Shown here piece after piece: positions 44,030-51,445 of a stretch of 64,000 nt of DNA. Under the pieces are notes generated by a model. It was not told the origin of the DNA. It was given only the letters and a program-made list of their open reading frames with translations, and made no database searches. Position 1 is the first letter of the stretch. Each line of letters begins with the position of its first letter. The stretch comes from Gordonia iterans (GTDB lineage Bacteria; Actinomycetota; Actinomycetes; Mycobacteriales; Mycobacteriaceae). The position numbers were made by a program, and so were the translations under genes. The stretch lies in NCBI RefSeq assembly GCF_002993285.1, contig NZ_CP027433.1, positions 3,162,001 to 3,226,000 on the forward strand, given 5' to 3'.

Positions 44030-44230
44030 ATGGGGAAGAAGAAGCCGGACCCGGCGAAGGTCGCGCGCCTGAAGCCGAAGAAGAAGTGCTGCAAGAAGCG
44101 CACCCGGTGTCTCAAGTGCCCCGTCGTCGTGCACAAGATGCAGCGTCTGGACCTGGATTCGATGTCGAAGAAGGAGGCTCGCAAGGCCCTGGAGGCCGCC
44201 CGGGTGAACCCCGGCCGCCGCGGGCAGTAG
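44030..44230 (+). CDS. Small basic Cys-rich protein (66 aa)
   Basis: A 66-residue, very basic protein (MGKKKPDPAKVARLKPKKKC then CKKRTRCLKCPVVVHKMQ). Cys20, 21, 27 and 30 form CC-x5-CxxC, which may bind a metal; the basic amino end suggests nucleic-acid contact. Homologues of this size are frequent in actinobacteria and have no function assigned. TACGCT (44018-44023) is six bases before the ATG: a leaderless mRNA. Divergent from typA. Confidence 0.82.
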   Translation: MGKKKPDPAKVARLKPKKKCCKKRTRCLKCPVVVHKMQRLDLDSMSKKEARKALEAARVNPGRRGQ

Positions 44231-44252
44231 CGACCTGCCACGCTCAGCCGCG

Positions 44253-44666
44253 TCACGGAGCGCGCAGGGCGGCCAGCAGTTCCGGAATCCACGCGGTGTC
44301 GGCGGGCACCAGCTCGTCGCGGTCGGCCATGGCGGTCAGAGCTTCCGCATCGACCCACGTCAGGGCATGATGTTCGACGGCCCGCGGTGTCCCGCCGAGC
44401 AACCGCGCCCACAGCGCGACCAGGGTCAGCTCCTCGCGCAGCAGCACCCGCTGCTCGAGCGGCTCCCCCGGCAGCACACTCACCTCGAGCTCTTCGCGGA
44501 GCTCGCGCACCAGCGCCTCGGCGAGGGTCTCCCCGTCGGCGGCCTTGCCGCCGGGGAGTTCCCACCGCCCGGCCACCTCTGGCGGGTACGCGCGCTGGGC
44601 CAGCAGCAGCTCCGCCCGCCCGTCCCCCGCATCGCGTACGACGGCCCCGGCCACCACGTATCTCAC
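44253..44666 (-). CDS. MutT-like NUDIX hydrolase
   Basis: A 137-residue MutT-type protein. The NUDIX box is complete: GGKAADGETLAEALVRELRE then ELEV. The amino end VVAGAVVRDAGDGRAELLLA and WELPGGK are typical of 8-oxo-dGTP or CTP pyrophosphohydrolases. Its GTG at 44666 overlaps the stop of the ABC ATPase gene (GTGA), so it is translated with the transporter operon. A nucleotide-sanitising role is likely; a link to thiamine is possible (NUDIX enzymes also remove toxic thiamine analogues) but inferred only. Confidence 0.88.
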   Translation of the reverse strand: MRYVVAGAVVRDAGDGRAELLLAQRAYPPEVAGRWELPGGKAADGETLAEALVRELREELEVSVLPGEPLEQRVLLREELTLVALWARLLGGTPRAVEHHALTWVDAEALTAMADRDELVPADTAWIPELLAALRAP

Positions 44667-46201
44667 CGCCCGATCACCGCCACCCGCTCCGGGTCCAGGC
44701 GCAGGCGCACCGTGGCGTCCACGGCCACGTCCCCGGCCGCGATCGCGTCGACCTCCGCGCGCAGGTGCGGGGTCCGCACGCGCAGCCGCCGACCAGCTGG
44801 CAACACTGCCGCGTGGGTCACGACGCCGTGCACCTCGGCGTCGTGGGCTGCGGAGTCACCGGCGGCGGAGTCGTGCCGAGCGTCCGGGTCGACGGGCTCG
44901 GCGACGACCGACTCGGGGCGCAGCGCCAGCCGGACCGGACCGTCGTGGAGGTCTGGCCGGTCGAGCAGGGGCGACGACGCCTCCGAATCCTGGTGGTCGA
45001 GCAGAGGCGACGACGCATCCGAATCCTGGTGGTCGAGTAGGGGCGACGACGCATCCATGGGTTGGTGGTCGAGTAGGGGCGACGACGCATCCATGGGTTG
45101 GTGGTCGAGTAGGGGCGACGAAGGAGCCCCGTATCGAGACCCACCACCAGGATCACCGGACTGGTCTCGATACGCGGACTCACTACGTTGGTCTCGATAC
45201 GCGGACTCACTACGTTGATCTCGATACGCGGACTCACTACGTTGGTCTCGATACGCGGACTCACTACGTTGGTCTCGATACGCGGACTCACTACGTTCGC
45301 CGCTACTCGACCACCAACCGCTACTCGACCACCAACCGCTACTCGACCACCAACCGCTACTCGACCGCGGGCCGGAATCGCCGCTCGACCGCGGACTGGA
45401 ATCGCTGCCCGACCACCACGCGGGGGACACCCGGCCGAGCGGGGTGTGCAGTGCGCCGGAGACCACCTCGGCGTCGACGATCAGGGTGGCGCCGAGGAAG
45501 TCGGCCACCCACTCGTCGGCGGGGCGGCGCCAGAGGTCGGCCGGGGGTGCGGTCTGCACGATCGCGCCGTCGCGCATCACCGACACCTCGTCGGCGAGCA
45601 GGGCGGCCTCGGCGCGGTCGTGGGTCACGACGACGGTGGGTGTGGCGGCCGCGCGGACGATGTCGCCGATGGCGAAGGCCAGTTCCTCGCGCAGCCGGGC
45701 GTCGAGTGCGGCGAGCGGCTCGTCGAGCAGCAGGAGCCGGGGCCGGGGCGCGAGCGCGCGGGCCAGCGCCACCCGCTGCGCCTGACCGCCGGACAGGCTG
45801 GTGACCCGGCGGTCGCCGATCCCGGGCAGCTGCACCAGCTCCAGCATCTCGGCCACCCGCCGGGCGATCTGCGCGCGCGGCCACTTGCGCAGCCGCAGTC
45901 CGTAGGCGATGTTCTGCGCGACGGTCCGCCCGGAGAACAGCTGACCGTCCTGGAAGACGACGCCGAAGTCGCGGTGGTGCACGGGTGTGCGGGAGAGGTC
46001 CTCCCCGTCCCACGACACCGTGCCCGCGGCCAGCGGCTCCAGTCCGGCGATCGCCCGGAGCAGGGTCGACTTGCCGCAGCCGGACGGGCCGAGCAGCGCG
46101 ACCACCGGGCGGTCCGCGGCGCCCACCGACCAGTCGAGGCCGTCGATCACCGTCGTCGATCCGTAGCGGACGCCGACGCCGCGCAGCTGCAGCACGCCCA
46201 T
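44663..46201 (-). CDS. ABC transporter ATP-binding protein with repeat-encoded insert
   Basis: A 512-residue ABC ATPase. Residues 1-240 are a complete nucleotide-binding domain: LLGPSGCGKSTLLRAIAGLE (Walker A), LSGGQAQRVALARAL (signature), LLLLDEPLAALD (Walker B) and VVTHDRAEA (switch His). A carboxyl TOBE-like domain follows. Between them, residues ~261-414 are built almost entirely of repeats: GWWSSS x3-4, RSESAYRDQ x5 and SSPLLDHQPMDA x5. The repeats have periods of 18, 27 and 36 bp, all multiples of three, so the frame is open throughout. Typical homologues are about 330-360 aa. The stop of the permease overlaps this start by one base (TGATG). Probably ThiQ-like by context. Confidence 0.88.
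   Translation of the reverse strand: MGVLQLRGVGVRYGSTTVIDGLDWSVGAADRPVVALLGPSGCGKSTLLRAIAGLEPLAAGTVSWDGEDLSRTPVHHRDFGVVFQDGQLFSGRTVAQNIAYGLRLRKWPRAQIARRVAEMLELVQLPGIGDRRVTSLSGGQAQRVALARALAPRPRLLLLDEPLAALDARLREELAFAIGDIVRAAATPTVVVTHDRAEAALLADEVSVMRDGAIVQTAPPADLWRRPADEWVADFLGATLIVDAEVVSGALHTPLGRVSPAWWSGSDSSPRSSGDSGPRSSSGWWSSSGWWSSSGWWSSSGERSESAYRDQRSESAYRDQRSESAYRDQRSESAYRDQRSESAYRDQSGDPGGGSRYGAPSSPLLDHQPMDASSPLLDHQPMDASSPLLDHQDSDASSPLLDHQDSEASSPLLDRPDLHDGPVRLALRPESVVAEPVDPDARHDSAAGDSAAHDAEVHGVVTHAAVLPAGRRLRVRTPHLRAEVDAIAAGDVAVDATVRLRLDPERVAVIGR
44959..45122. repeat. 36-bp tandem repeat within the ABC ATPase gene
   Basis: Units start at 44959, 44995, 45031, 45067 and 45103. The core is GGTCGAGTAGGGGCGACGAC with CATCCATGGGTTGGT. 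It encodes SSPLLDHQ(P/D)(M/S)DA on the minus strand. GGTCGAGTAGG is shared with the intergenic array at 35575-35716. Confidence 0.93.
45163..45297. repeat. 27-bp tandem repeat within the ABC ATPase gene
   Basis: Five units at 45163, 45190, 45217, 45244 and 45271, core GGTCTCGATACGCGGACTCA plus CTACGTT, nearly identical. It encodes RSESAYRDQ on the minus strand. Confidence 0.93.
45301..45372. repeat. 18-bp tandem repeat within the ABC ATPase gene
   Basis: CGCTACTCGACCACCAAC at 45301, 45319 and 45337, with a degenerate fourth unit at 45355 and weaker traces to about 45420. It encodes GWWSSS. Between it and the 27-bp array there is almost no other sequence. Confidence 0.9.
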
Positions 46202-47802
46202 CAGCGGCGTCCTTCCGCTCGCGCACGAGGTGCGGCGAGTTCGACGAGGAGGATCACCGCGGCACTCACGAGCACCAACAGTACGGAGGCGGCCATCGCC
46301 GCGGCGAGGTTGTCCGCACCCGGGCGGCCCATCAGCGAGCCGATCAGCACCGGCAGCGTGGTGGTGTTGGCGCGCGCCAGGAACGTGGTGGCGCCGAACT
46401 CGCCGATCGCCATCACGAACGCGAACCCGGCGGCCGCGCACAGCGACCGGGCGATCATCGGGAGGTCGATGGTCCAGAAGACCCGCAGCGGCCCGGCGCC
46501 GAGCACCGCGGCCGCGTCCCGGCGGCGCGCCGGAACCTCGGCGAGCGCGGGCACCACTATGCCGATCACCACCGGGATCGCGATCAGGGCCTGGACCGCG
46601 GGGATCAGCAGCGGCGACGTCCCGACCTCGCGCGGCAGATAGGTCATCAGCACCACGTAACCGAATCCGAGCGTCACCGCGCTGACGCCGAGAGGCAGGA
46701 TCGCCAGCGCCGCACCGGCTTTCGCCACGAGGTCGCGGCGGCGGGTCATCGCCGTCGCCGCGATCAGCCCCACCAGCACCGCGATCGCCATCGCTGCCAG
46801 CGCGCTGGTCACCGAGTACCTCAGCGAGTCGACGACGTCCACGCCCGTGCCCTCCCGGGAGAACAGCAGCCGGTACCCGGCCAGCGACCACTGGCCGCCC
46901 GGGCGCAGCGACCGCACGACGAGGGAGCCGATCGGGATCAGGAGCCACCACGCCGCCCAGGCCACGGCCAGCGCCACCGGCAGCCAGCCCAGGCCGCGCG
47001 GACGACGGCGACGACCGCCGCGATCGCTGACCGCCGGGCCCGCGCGCCGGCCCAGCACCCGCGCCAGAATCAGCGCGGCCACTACGAGCAGGATCTGCAG
47101 AAACGAGAGCGCCACCGCCTCGGGGATGCGGAAGTATCCGACGCCCTGCTGATAGATCTCGGTCTCCAGGGTGCGCACGCGGCCGTCGCCCAGAATCACG
47201 ATGACGCCGAAGCTGGTGGAGCAGAACAGGAAGACCAGCGCCGCCGCCGCGGCGACGGCGGGCAGCAGGCGGGGCAGCACCACGTCGCCGAAGGCGCGCA
47301 GCGGAGAGGCGCCCAGGGCGCGCGCGGCGGCGACGGTGCGGGGATCGATCTGCTGCCACACCGCGGAGACCACGCGCACCACGACGGCGACGTTCAGGAA
47401 GATGTGCGCCACCAGGATGGCGCCGAGACCGGAGTCGACGCCGAGGCCGTCGTACAGACCGGTGCCGAGCGCTCGGAAGGCGACGCCGACCACCACGGTG
47501 GGCAGGACGAACGGCACGGTCACCAGGACCCGCAGCAGCACGGCGCCGGGGACGTCGACCGTCGCGATCAGCCAGACGATCGGGGCCGCGACCAGCACGG
47601 CCAGCACCGCCGACGCCGCCGCCTGGCCGACGGTGAGCCCGAGCAGTTCCAGGGCGCCGGTGCGGCGCCAGGCCTCGACCGGTGAGACGGCGTCGGCGTC
47701 GTCGTACGCCCTGACGACCAGCGCAGCCAGCGGCGCGAGGAACAGCGCCCCGACGAAGACGAGCGGGATGAGTGTGAGCAGTGCGCCCGAACGCCGGGTC
47801 AT
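46201..47802 (-). CDS. ABC transporter permease, ThiP-like (two fused permease domains)
   Basis: A 533-residue protein with two homologous MetI-like permease domains. EAA-type loops are visible in both: AAARALGASPLRAFGDVVLPRL in the first and DAAAVLGAGPLRVFWTIDLPM in the second. About 12 membrane spans. This fused layout is that of ThiP and of Fe(III) SfuB/FbpB permeases. The adjacent TbpA-like binding protein points to thiamine. Starts 22 bases after the binding-protein gene and couples to the ATPase gene. Confidence 0.9.
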   Translation of the reverse strand: MTRRSGALLTLIPLVFVGALFLAPLAALVVRAYDDADAVSPVEAWRRTGALELLGLTVGQAAASAVLAVLVAAPIVWLIATVDVPGAVLLRVLVTVPFVLPTVVVGVAFRALGTGLYDGLGVDSGLGAILVAHIFLNVAVVVRVVSAVWQQIDPRTVAAARALGASPLRAFGDVVLPRLLPAVAAAAALVFLFCSTSFGVIVILGDGRVRTLETEIYQQGVGYFRIPEAVALSFLQILLVVAALILARVLGRRAGPAVSDRGGRRRRPRGLGWLPVALAVAWAAWWLLIPIGSLVVRSLRPGGQWSLAGYRLLFSREGTGVDVVDSLRYSVTSALAAMAIAVLVGLIAATAMTRRRDLVAKAGAALAILPLGVSAVTLGFGYVVLMTYLPREVGTSPLLIPAVQALIAIPVVIGIVVPALAEVPARRRDAAAVLGAGPLRVFWTIDLPMIARSLCAAAGFAFVMAIGEFGATTFLARANTTTLPVLIGSLMGRPGADNLAAAMAASVLLVLVSAAVILLVELAAPRARAEGRR

Positions 47803-47824
47803 GTTCGCAGCACCGGCACGTCGG

Positions 47825-48859
47825 TCAGCGCCGCACAGTGTCGCGCCAGTCCTTCAGCCACTGCTCGCGGTTGTCGTTGATGTACTGCGGCGACATGGTC
47901 ACGGTGTACTGCGGGGCCGGTGCGCGGCGCTTCCAGTCCTGCGGCAGCGGGATCCCGTCCTGGACCGGGTAGACGAACATCGACGTCGGCAGGGCGGCCT
48001 GCACCTGCGGCCCGAGCATCCAGTCGATCACCTTCTTGGCGCCCTCGACGTTGGCCGCGCCGCGCAGGATGCCGATGTACTCGATCTGCGCGAAGCAGCC
48101 GGACAGGATCGCGCTGGTGCCCGGCGTGGCGGCCGGCGAACTCGCGTACGAGACGACGATCGGCTTGGAGCCGTGCCCCTCCCCCGCGCTGAACAGCTGG
48201 TTGTAGGCGATCTCCCAGCCGGAGACCACCTGCGCGCCGTTGTCCATCAGCGCCCGCCAGTAGTCCGGCGCCGTGTCTTTGTAGGTGCCGATGGTGGCGA
48301 GCATGAAGCTCATTCCGGGCGAGGAGGTGGCCGGATCCAGCAGCACCAGCTGGTTCGCGTAGCGCGGGTCCTTCAGGTCGTCGAGGCCGGTCGGCGCGGG
48401 GATGCCCTCCCTGTCGTACCAGGCGTCGTCGACGTTGATGCAGACGTCGCCGCGGTCGACGGCGGTGAGCTCGTTGTTCGAGTCGGGCACCGCGAAGTTC
48501 CGGGCGCCGTCGGCGGCCAGCGGTGAGAGGTAGGGCTCCAGCGCTCCCGCTTCGATGGGGCGGGCGGCGAACGTGTTGTCGATGCCGAAGACGGCATCGC
48601 CCTTCGGCTTGCCCGCGCTCAGCGAGACCACGGACGAGAGCTGCCCGGCGTCGCCGGACTTGACGAAGTCGACGGTGAGTCCGGACTCCTGCTGGAACCG
48701 GTCGATCAGGTTCTGCGGCAGGGTGAACGACTCGTGGGTCAGCACGGTGACCGTCTTGTCGGGGTCGGTGTCGCCGGCGCAGGCGGTGAGCGCGGCGAAC
48801 AGCAGTCCGGCGGCGACGACGATCGCCGACCGGCGGCGGACGGGCTTGCGGTGGAACAC
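47825..48859 (-). CDS. Thiamine-type ABC transporter substrate-binding lipoprotein
   Basis: A 344-residue extracytoplasmic lipoprotein: the basic start, hydrophobic LLFAALTAC with lipobox Cys, then VTVLTHESFTLPQNLIDRFQ and KPKGDAVFGIDNTFAARPIE. That last pattern (D-x-V-x-G-x-DN) is typical of the ThiB/TbpA family that binds thiamine and its phosphates. Middle landmarks include CINVDDAWYD and LLDPATSSPGMSFMLATIG. First gene of the operon binding protein - permease - ATPase - MutT. I looked upstream for a TPP riboswitch and did not find one. Confidence 0.86.
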   Translation of the reverse strand: MFHRKPVRRRSAIVVAAGLLFAALTACAGDTDPDKTVTVLTHESFTLPQNLIDRFQQESGLTVDFVKSGDAGQLSSVVSLSAGKPKGDAVFGIDNTFAARPIEAGALEPYLSPLAADGARNFAVPDSNNELTAVDRGDVCINVDDAWYDREGIPAPTGLDDLKDPRYANQLVLLDPATSSPGMSFMLATIGTYKDTAPDYWRALMDNGAQVVSGWEIAYNQLFSAGEGHGSKPIVVSYASSPAATPGTSAILSGCFAQIEYIGILRGAANVEGAKKVIDWMLGPQVQAALPTSMFVYPVQDGIPLPQDWKRRAPAPQYTVTMSPQYINDNREQWLKDWRDTVRR

Positions 48860-49115
48860 GGGACACTCCCTGGTGGTTCGGTGCGACGCTGACGTCCGCG
48901 GCCCGCCGGCCGGGCTCGCACCCGTGCCGGCTGCTCCGCGAGAGGATTCAGCCCACAGAAATCTATCCCAGGACCTGTGCAGACGGGAACACTTGACTCT
49001 CTCTACAACACACTAGTCACTCTAGATAACAATTTCATCATGTAACTCAGATGTTTCATAAGATTCGGGTTAGACTGCTCCGCAGACGACTGTCACCGAC
49101 TGTGAGGAAACCGCT
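48860..49115. other. Divergent control region with low-GC segment
   Basis: A 256-base gap between the ABC operon and a secreted-protein gene. 48990-49075 is markedly lower in GC than the rest of the window (CTACAACACACTAGTCACTC, then TAGATAACAATTTC). TAGACT (49071-49076) is a likely -10 for the plus-strand gene. No riboswitch was recognised. Confidence 0.5.
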
Positions 49116-50021
49116 GTGCGAATTGCACGCTCCCGACGCGCCCTCGGCCCGCTTGCCGGCTCCCGGCGCCGCGCCGCAGTGGCCGCCGCTTCGTTCGCCG
49201 CCGCCATCGCGGTGACCGCACCGATCGCACACGCCGAGCCCGCCGCACCCGCCCCCAGCGTTCAGCAGGACCAGAGCGAGCTGCTGACCCCGCAGAACAC
49301 TCCGGAGCTGGACAAGCGCGTGCTGGACTCGCTGGGCGCGTTCGCCCCGGCCCTGATCGGCTCGGCCGCCACCCGCGGCGCCGACGGCAAGGTCAACGCC
49401 AAGCTGCTGGCCGATGCCCGCGCGATGGCCGACAACCCCCTGCTGCCCGCCGAGGTCGCCGACACCTGGCGTCAGCTGATCGACTTCCTCGCCGCGCCCG
49501 ACGCCGAGGCCGCGGCCAAGGTCAAGGCCGCCGAGGCCGCGCCCGGCCGGAATGCTGCGGACCGGGAGAAGAAGGCCTACGAGATCCCGAAGGGCCCCAA
49601 CGCCCCGAAGATCCAGCAGTTCCTCTACCCGACGGCCGGCTACGGCTGCACCCCGGGCGGCCTGTTCCACCTCGGCATGGCGCTGGTGACCGCGGGACCG
49701 CAGGAAGCTCCGGCCCCCGGTCCGAAGCGCGGCGAGGCCGGGTTCGTGTTCACCAGCCTGGGCACCGGCCCGGCAGTGAACAACAAGCGCGCTCCGCTGC
49801 TGGCGTCGTGGATCAATATCGACACCGGCAAGCAGGGCGTCACCACGCTCAAGCGCAACGAGAAGATCAACGTCGAAGAGGGCCCGGGCACGTTCACCGG
49901 CATCGCCAAGACCGGCAAGGGCCGCATCATCGCGACCATCCACGGCACGGTGACCACCAAGAACGACGGCAAGTACACCGCCTGCGGTATCGCTCCGACC
50001 ATCGGTACCGCGATCATCTGA
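49116..50021 (+). CDS. Secreted protein of unknown function, copy A
   Basis: A 301-residue exported protein. A Sec signal (RRRAAVAAASFAAAIAVTAP then AHAEP) ends near residue 41. The mature part has an Ala-rich helical region (to ~150) and a compact carboxyl domain: YPTAGYGCTPGGLFHLGM, then LASWINIDTGKQGVTTL and GRIIATIHGTVTTKNDGKYT followed by ACGIAPTIG. Two Cys likely form a disulfide. The carboxyl domain shares a weak pattern with copy B (50269-51333). GTG 49116 follows GAGGAAA. An 11-bp hairpin at 50039-50070 ends the transcript. Confidence 0.8.
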   Translation: MRIARSRRALGPLAGSRRRAAVAAASFAAAIAVTAPIAHAEPAAPAPSVQQDQSELLTPQNTPELDKRVLDSLGAFAPALIGSAATRGADGKVNAKLLADARAMADNPLLPAEVADTWRQLIDFLAAPDAEAAAKVKAAEAAPGRNAADREKKAYEIPKGPNAPKIQQFLYPTAGYGCTPGGLFHLGMALVTAGPQEAPAPGPKRGEAGFVFTSLGTGPAVNNKRAPLLASWINIDTGKQGVTTLKRNEKINVEEGPGTFTGIAKTGKGRIIATIHGTVTTKNDGKYTACGIAPTIGTAII

Positions 50022-50038
50022 TCGCCGCACGTTCGACG

Positions 50039-50070
50039 ACGGGCCCCGCACCACACGGCGCGGGGCCCGT
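50039..50070 (+). terminator. Hairpin after secreted protein A
   Basis: ACGGGCCCCGC (50039-50049) pairs perfectly with GCGGGGCCCGT (50060-50070) around a 10-nt loop, 17 bases after the stop codon. No U tract. Confidence 0.65.
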
Positions 50071-50268
50071 TCGCATCCCCCGGTTCGGCACTCCGGCGGG
50101 TCGCCGGCATCTCCCCGATAGCGATCACGTCACGGGACGGACTCGGCGACTTGCGCCCGCGTAACAACAATGATGTTCTTTAACTTGGACAACATTAGTC
50201 ACACCAGTAACACAGTGCTGGGTGGCGCAGCCGTCCGTCCGACACCGTTCTGCCCAGGAGTACAGCCG

Positions 50269-51333
50269 ATGACCGCACGCTCTCGTCTCACCGCCCGCAC
50301 CGGTCTCGTCGCGCTCGCCGTCGCCGTGGCCGTGGCCACGGCGGGCACCGCGCCGGCCCACGCCGATCCCGCTGTTCCCGCCGTCCCGGGGCTCTCCGCC
50401 CTGAACTCGCTCGCCCTCGGCGACCTCCCGCTCGACTCCGAGCTCGCCGAGGCCCTGCGCACGCTCAAGTCGTCCGGCGGCGAAGACCTGGCGATCAGCG
50501 CACTCGAGGCCATCCTCGGCGCCGAGGGCAGCCCCGACCTGAGCACTCTCGGCCTGCTCGGCAGCGACTCCGCCCCCGGCACTCCGAGCGCCCCGACCAC
50601 TGCTCCGAGCACTCCGAGCACCTCGGCCACGCCCACGCCGGAGGCCGGCGAGACCCCGGACGCATCGGAGACCGATGCGCCGGAGACCGATGCACCGGAG
50701 ACGACAGACATGCCCGGAGCGCCGACGCCGAGCCCGGCTTCGGCGACCCCGGCCGACGACACCCTCACCACCGCCGCCACCGGTCTCGAAGCGTTCGAGA
50801 AGCTTACCGGCGCCAAGGTCCTCACCCCGGCGTTCGCCCCGTTCTGCGCCGCGACCACCGAGGAGAACCCGCTCGGCCTGGCCTTCGCCCCCGCGGTCGG
50901 CATCCCCGGCCCCTTCCCCAACGTCGGCGGCGAGACGCCGGTCGACGCCTTCAAGAAGGTGCTGAACGGCCTCGGCATCCCCGGTCTCGACGATCTGCTG
51001 GAGAACGACGACGTCGTGAAGAACACCAGCGTCCTGACCGCGGATCAGACCGCGTACGCGCTGTTGCCGCCGACCGGTCACACCAACGACAAGTTCCAGG
51101 TGGCGTGGTTCAACACCACCACGATGCAGGGCAACATCGCCGACCTCACCAGCCTGGACAAGATCGACTCCCCAATCCTGCAGGCGCTCGGACGCGGCGC
51201 CCCGATCCGCCTGGCTCGCGTGGGCACCGGCCAGGGCTCCATCCTGACCGCGGTGTTCGGCACGACGACCAACAACGGGCGCACCTGCTACTTCCTGCCC
51301 GCGATCGGCGTCGTCGAGACGCCGGCCACGTAG
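50269..51333 (+). CDS. Secreted protein of unknown function, copy B
   Basis: A 354-residue exported protein: signal peptide with LALAVAVAVATAGTAPAHAD, a region rich in Thr/Pro/Glu (~95-165, with repeated TDAPE), then a carboxyl domain with FAPFCAATTEENPLGLAFAP, AWFNTTTMQGNIADL and GQGSILTAVFGTTTNNGRTC ending FLPAIGVVET. The last segments follow the same order as in copy A (WxN, GTG, GTxTxxxGxxxC, PxIG), hence distant paralogy. ATG 50269 has AGGAG eight bases upstream; a longer frame from 50170 is not supported. Anchored or free status is unknown. Confidence 0.8.
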   Translation: MTARSRLTARTGLVALAVAVAVATAGTAPAHADPAVPAVPGLSALNSLALGDLPLDSELAEALRTLKSSGGEDLAISALEAILGAEGSPDLSTLGLLGSDSAPGTPSAPTTAPSTPSTSATPTPEAGETPDASETDAPETDAPETTDMPGAPTPSPASATPADDTLTTAATGLEAFEKLTGAKVLTPAFAPFCAATTEENPLGLAFAPAVGIPGPFPNVGGETPVDAFKKVLNGLGIPGLDDLLENDDVVKNTSVLTADQTAYALLPPTGHTNDKFQVAWFNTTTMQGNIADLTSLDKIDSPILQALGRGAPIRLARVGTGQGSILTAVFGTTTNNGRTCYFLPAIGVVETPAT

Positions 51334-51445
51334 CAGGCGGTCACCGGCGCGCGCCGCGCGCACAGCATCGACGACGACGGCCGCCCACGGCCCGCTCGTT
51401 CCCCACCCGTCCCCGAGCTCAGCTCATCGAATCGAAGAGAACACG

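Noticed and set aside
45163-45297. CRISPR-like array
   Set aside because: The 27-bp units follow one another without unique spacers, lie in an open frame, and no cas gene is near. The same applies to 61563-61832.
44367-45804. Plus-strand frames rich in repeats over the ABC ATPase and mutT genes
   Set aside because: They translate the antisense of the repeat arrays. The minus frame keeps intact ABC and NUDIX domains on both sides.
48860-49060. TPP riboswitch upstream of the thiamine-type operon
   Set aside because: No CUGAGA or ACCUGAUCUGGGUAAU-type core was seen on the minus strand.
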